From: a bacterium
GTDB taxonomy: Bacteria > Margulisbacteria > Marinamargulisbacteria > SXXA01
NCBI GenBank assembly: GCA_018402095.1
Contig: JAGYJO010000055.1
Location: 1-9,184, forward strand
Reading direction: 5' to 3'
Length of the DNA: 9,184 nucleotides
Part shown: one piece after another, positions 5,817 through 9,184 of the stretch
Numbering within the stretch: the stretch's first letter is position 1
Layout of the letters: the number at the start of each line of letters is the position of its first letter
The notes under the pieces: generated by a model
What the model was told of the DNA's origin: nothing
The model's database searches: none
What the model saw: the letters and a program-made list of their open reading frames with translations, nothing else
Program-made: the position numbers and the translations under genes

Positions 5817-6968
5817 TTATTTTGGGCTAGGTAAAAGACCGTGATAAACGGCCAGTAGCTTTTTCGCCATTTGGGTGGATGAAAATTCAGAGGCTCGGGT
5901 TTTCGCTTCTTCTGCTTTAGCCGCATACAGGGCATCATCTGACAGCAATCGCATCGTAGCGGCTACATAATTTGGAATTTTTTCCTCTGTCAAAAAGCCA
6001 CCACGCTCATTTTCTAGCAATTGCTTGACCCCCAATTCGTTGAGACAAACCGCAGGTTTGCCTATAGACATACCTTCTAGCAAGCTCAGCCCTTGTGTTT
6101 CTGTTTTAGAGGGAAAAAGAATAATATCAGAGGCTGCATAAGCGACAAAAACAGCCTCATGTGACAAATAACCAGTAAAAATAACCGCCTCTAAAATACC
6201 CAGTTTTTCAGCACAACGATACAAGCCTTCACGCTCTGGACCATCACCAACCAAGAGTAGTTTTGTGGCTTTACGCTGTTCATAGATTTTGGCAAACGCT
6301 TCTAATAAAAAGTAAACGTTTTTTTCTTTGCCCAAACGACCAACAAAGATACAGGTTTTTTCATTCTCCTGAATACCCCATTGAAGGCGAAACGCTGAAA
6401 CAGCCTGCGTATCTACCTCACGGTCCACCGTAATCCCTGTGGGAATCACAGAAATAGGTTTCCTCACCTTATACCCTTCTAAGGCATCTTGAATCTGAAC
6501 GGAAGGTACGACAATGTGGTGACAACGATTACAAAAATTCTTGGACAACAACAGCAAATCAACACGATGTCGCCACCCTTTGGGTACCAAGGGGAAATAA
6601 TGTAAATATTCAGCCCAAAATGTATGGTAGGTATGTACCATAGGGATTTTATGCCGCCAGCCCAAATACTGACCCAAATGCCCCATAAAAAAAGGGGTTT
6701 GAATATGGATGATATCTATCTTTTGATTTCCAAAATCACGCAACTTCCGCGAAAGCGGTGATGTGATACGGTGTTCAGGCTGAAAGGGGAAAGGCAGCGA
6801 CTTAAAACGCCAAACACTATCCGTTGACTCCTTACCATTCTCCACCTGTGGGGCAATGATAAGTACCTCATGCCCCATAGCTTCAAACTCTTTTGCAAAA
6901 GTATGGGTACTAAAAACAACCCCATTAATTTGCGGCAAATACGTATCCGTAAAGATAGCAATACGCAT
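5817..6968 (-). CDS. GT4-family glycosyltransferase, MgtA / alMGS-like (probable glycolipid or mannosyl transferase)
   Basis: This complete 383-residue GT-B fold enzyme transfers a sugar from a nucleotide-sugar donor, probably at the inner membrane face. The N-terminal acceptor domain opens with MRIAIFTDTYLPQINGVV and GHEVLIIAP (32-40), with HIQTPFFMGHLG at 88-99 and a His-rich VHTYHTFWAEYLHYF at 111-125. The donor domain has FVGRLGKEKN at 208-217 (Arg211, Lys216), VGDGPE at 240-245 and the EX7E motif at E290-E298 (ETQGLSLLEGM). The N-terminal pattern matches the group that includes mycobacterial MgtA and the alMGS monoglucosyldiacylglycerol synthases. Acceptor and sugar cannot be read from the sequence. 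The ATG shares one base with the stop of the preceding glycosyltransferase (TAATG) and has no clear ribosome binding site, so the two are probably coupled. Confidence 0.93.
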   Translation of the reverse strand: MRIAIFTDTYLPQINGVVFSTHTFAKEFEAMGHEVLIIAPQVENGKESTDSVWRFKSLPFPFQPEHRITSPLSRKLRDFGNQKIDIIHIQTPFFMGHLGQYLGWRHKIPMVHTYHTFWAEYLHYFPLVPKGWRHRVDLLLLSKNFCNRCHHIVVPSVQIQDALEGYKVRKPISVIPTGITVDREVDTQAVSAFRLQWGIQENEKTCIFVGRLGKEKNVYFLLEAFAKIYEQRKATKLLLVGDGPEREGLYRCAEKLGILEAVIFTGYLSHEAVFVAYAASDIILFPSKTETQGLSLLEGMSIGKPAVCLNELGVKQLLENERGGFLTEEKIPNYVAATMRLLSDDALYAAKAEEAKTRASEFSSTQMAKKLLAVYHGLLPSPK

Positions 6969-8199
6969 TAGTTTGTTATATTGCCAGACTGCACCTTGGT
7001 ATAAAGCGCTTCATAATTAGAGAGAGACGCTTCTATTGAATGGGCAGATACAATCCTAAGACTTTCTGCTCCCATTCTTTTGCGCTTCTCCTCATTCTGG
7101 AACAAATCGATCAAGTGCTTTGACAACGCATCTGAATCACCAGGTTCAAATAAAAACCCATTTTGGCCTGGCTTCACCAATTCAGGAAGCGCGTATTTAT
7201 TGGCAGCTACGACAGGCAACCTGAAACCATCGGCTTCTAATGTCGTAATACTTGCAATTCACAAATAGACGGCATCACAAAGACATCACCCATACGGTAG
7301 AGTAGGGGAAATTCAGGATCTTCTAGAAAGCCTGGGAATGTGACATGTTTAGAAATACCTAATTCAGCAACAGCTGCTTGAAGCGCCGCTTTTTCCCTGC
7401 CATTACCACCAATCACAAAGTGAACATCACAGGTTGCCAAGACAGCAGACATCGCACGCACAAAAACATCCACATGTTTTTCACCACTCAGCCGTCCCGC
7501 ATATAACGCAATGGGTTTGTTTGGAATACCCAGACGGGTTCTCAACGGGGTTGCATCCAAAGCCGGGTTAAACACTGTTAAGTTGACACCATTGGATACC
7601 GCTTTATTGGGTGCAACCAAGCCATTTTGCAACATCAAATCTACGGCCGTTTGTGTTGGCGATGTCACGTACTGACATTTATTGTGAAAATCAGCGATAA
7701 ATTTCCAGTTCATCTTTACCAAAAAGTCCATATTGTTTAGAAATCTAAACTTGGCCATAAATGTTGTGATATTTTCTGGGAGCCAATGGTTGGTAGCTAC
7801 CACAGGAATCTTTTTCTCCAAACAATAGGACAATGTTGCTTTTCCTATCGGGAAAGGATTGTGAATATGCACAACATCTGGATTAATTTTATCCAAAAGA
7901 CGTCGGATTTTAGCTGCAGGTAAAAGTGCCAGCCGGTGATCATTTTTGACAAAAGGTATAGGAAAGGATGCAAAGCGATGAATTGTTGTACCGTTGTCGT
8001 CTTCTTTAGAATCTTTGAAATTTTCTGAGGGGGCAAGAATATGAACCTCATGTCCACGTTTTGCAAGACCAAGGGCCAGGTGATGTTCTGCAACAGCACC
8101 GCCATCAATGAGCGGATAATAAGCTTCCGTAGCCAATATAATTTTCATAGGCCGTGATTTTAACAGTTTTAGCCATACTGGGGCTAGCTTTTTAATCAC
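6968..8199 (-). CDS. GT4-family glycosyltransferase, broken by a one-base deletion at about 7252
   Basis: A second GT-B glycosyltransferase, paired with the next gene. With one base restored it is about 410 residues. It begins MKIILATEAYYPLIDGGA (residues 18-35 from the GTG at 8199), then GHEVHILAP, VVHIHNPFP (109-117), YAGRLSGEKH (233-242) and IGGNG (263-267). The frame reads to CELQ, then needs one more A (AAAG instead of AAG at 7251-7253 on the minus strand) to continue SITTLEADGFRLPVVAANKY to the stop at 6968. The break lies inside the EX7E donor motif (E314 to E322), so the unrestored 320-residue product would lack its second Glu and the C-terminal helices. Two starts are possible: GTG at 8199, adding a basic 17-residue leader, or ATG at 8148, where homology begins; neither has a clear ribosome binding site. 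I prefer 8148 on homology grounds. Confidence 0.88.
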
Positions 8200-8216
8200 C
8201 GTTGGGATTCTTATTT

Positions 8217-8834
8217 CTAGCGATAGAGAATCATCGCCATATCATTGGGCAAATACTGCGTCTTTAGTTCAACAAAAGGCGTTAACTCAAGTGCCATCGC
8301 CAAAACACGCTGTGGGTCATAATAAAAAAGTTCTTCAGCCCGGCGCAATTCTTTGGGTGAAAGATCAGACAAGAGGGAAATCGCAACGCCTACTTTGGCC
8401 AAAGAAAAGAGTTTCACCATGGCCATTCGAAGCGCCGCATAATTGTCTTCAACAAGATGATTAAAGGGCCCTACCGCAACGACATAATCATAAGAAAGCG
8501 GTGTTGCTTCGTATGCAAAAAAGTCAGTTTCTATGAACAGCGCATGTGGATAACGGGTTTGGGATTCCACGATAAAGTCAGATAAGCAATCCAACCCTGT
8601 ATACTGTATCGAGGTATAGTCTGTTTCCAAAAAAACCAATAGGTCTGCACAGCCACACCCCACATCCAAGACGGAGGCAGACGATAAGTCCCAGCCAGCT
8701 GTCAGCGCTTGAAAACGAAGCGATTGGGTAAAAGAAGATAACCATCCACAACGTTCTGCAGACTCTGAAAAACGATCCCCTCGGGCCTTGTAGTAAGCGT
8801 GTAACGCACCAGAAGCCGAGGGGGTAGTTAGCAT
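8217..8834 (-). CDS. Class I SAM-dependent methyltransferase, substrate unknown
   Basis: This 205-residue protein has a Rossmann-type methyltransferase core: motif I VLDVGCGCADLL at residues 55-66 (SAM binding), an acidic residue at the end of strand 2 in YTGLD (Asp82), TDFF at 103-106, and YDYVVAVGPFNH at 115-126 as motif IV. The first 50 residues are a helical lid (AYYKARGDRFSESAERCGW) and the C-terminal end is VELKTQYLPNDMAMILYR. The pattern resembles small-molecule or lipid methyltransferases, but no substrate-specific motif is recognised. Its ATG follows the asd stop directly (TAAATG), so it is probably translationally coupled, and the glycosyltransferase follows closely. Position suggests modification of a glycan or lipid, which is inference only. 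Confidence 0.85.
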   Translation of the reverse strand: MLTTPSASGALHAYYKARGDRFSESAERCGWLSSFTQSLRFQALTAGWDLSSASVLDVGCGCADLLVFLETDYTSIQYTGLDCLSDFIVESQTRYPHALFIETDFFAYEATPLSYDYVVAVGPFNHLVEDNYAALRMAMVKLFSLAKVGVAISLLSDLSPKELRRAEELFYYDPQRVLAMALELTPFVELKTQYLPNDMAMILYR

Positions 8835-9184
8835 TTATTTGTTCTGAATCATCACTTCTGCGATTTGAACAGCGTTCAAAGCAGCACCTTTTCTAAGGTT
8901 ATCGGCAACAATCCACATCGAAAGGCCATTTGTGAATGCCAAATCTTCACGAATGCGGCCCACATAGACAGGGTCTGTTTCGGCTGTTTGAATCGGCATT
9001 GGAAATACACCATTCGCGATATCATCCATGAGCACCAACCCTGGTGCGTTTTGAAATAGCGCACGACAGTCTTCGGCTGTTAGTTTCTTCTCTGTTTCTA
9101 CAGTAACGGCAACACTATGACTGGTCAAAACAGGAACACGAACACATGTCGCTGTGACCGCAATAGACTCATCCCCAAGGATTT
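8835..9184 (-). CDS. asd: Aspartate-semialdehyde dehydrogenase, C-terminal part (runs off the window)
   Basis: Asd makes aspartate semialdehyde from aspartyl phosphate with NADPH, the branch point to lysine/diaminopimelate, threonine and methionine. The last 115 codons are present and open to the window edge. They start with ILGDESIAVTATCVRVPV; the Arg and His of RVPVLTSHS have the same spacing as the substrate-binding Arg267 and catalytic His274 of E. coli Asd. They continue through PMPIQTAETDPVYVGRIRED and end with the signature NGLSMWIVADNLRKGAALNAVQIAE. The active-site Cys lies outside the window. The apparent short start at 9128 is a TTG inside the gene and is not real, because homology continues upstream in frame. 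The stop directly precedes the methyltransferase ATG. Confidence 0.95.
   Translation of the reverse strand, partial: ILGDESIAVTATCVRVPVLTSHSVAVTVETEKKLTAEDCRALFQNAPGLVLMDDIANGVFPMPIQTAETDPVYVGRIREDLAFTNGLSMWIVADNLRKGAALNAVQIAEVMIQNK

Noticed and set aside
8835..9128. Independent 97-residue gene starting with TTG at 9128
   Set aside because: Asd homology continues in frame upstream to the window edge, so this is an internal codon.
1..9184. New defence, mobile or secretion system
   Set aside because: All supported genes are housekeeping or known enzyme families; no recombinase, toxin-antitoxin pair, repeat array or cluster of unknown genes was seen.

Overview
This is a tightly packed bacterial stretch. 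Every gene I can support lies on the minus strand, so transcription runs from high to low coordinates: asd (3' end only) > SAM methyltransferase > two GT4 glycosyltransferases > YtxH-like protein > 60-aa membrane protein > alaS > ruvX/yqgF > purM > purN > purH (5' part only). Most junctions overlap or have almost no spacing (TAATG, TAGTG, TAAATG, ATGAGTGA). This suggests long, translationally coupled transcription units. Only two gaps near 100 bases exist: 5717-5816 upstream of the YtxH gene and 666-771 upstream of purH. No rRNA, tRNA, CRISPR array, insertion sequence or phage gene is visible.

Organism. Conserved housekeeping genes, AGGAG-type ribosome binding sites and the standard code show a bacterium. 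The start of AlaS belongs to the type with 'GKHNDLEDVG' and 'EMLGNWSLGDYYKKEAI', which I associate with Bacteroidetes, spirochaetes and several candidate phyla. A YtxH-domain protein and MgtA/alMGS-like glycosyltransferases fit Firmicutes or candidate-phylum lineages. I cannot place it further from the sequence alone.

Region by region. At 8835-9184 is the C-terminal third of aspartate-semialdehyde dehydrogenase (lysine/threonine/methionine pathway). At 5817-8834 a methyltransferase and two GT4 glycosyltransferases probably form a surface glycan or glycolipid cassette. At 5258-5716 two small single-span membrane proteins resemble the YtxH/YtxG stress-protein pair. At 2339-5258 are alanyl-tRNA synthetase and the RuvX/YqgF nuclease-fold protein. 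At 1-2352 purM, purN and purH provide three enzymes covering four steps of de novo IMP synthesis.

The most striking feature is the uneven damage. alaS is open at both ends, but between about 3.88 and 4.79 kb it is broken by at least ten small insertions or deletions and lacks about 65 codons that should carry the editing-domain motif FYAESGGQ. purM has two frame changes near its start. The first glycosyltransferase has one single-base loss inside its EX7E motif. All other genes are clean. Because alaS is essential, a local sequencing or assembly-quality problem is at least as likely as true gene decay. I see no convincing new biological system here.
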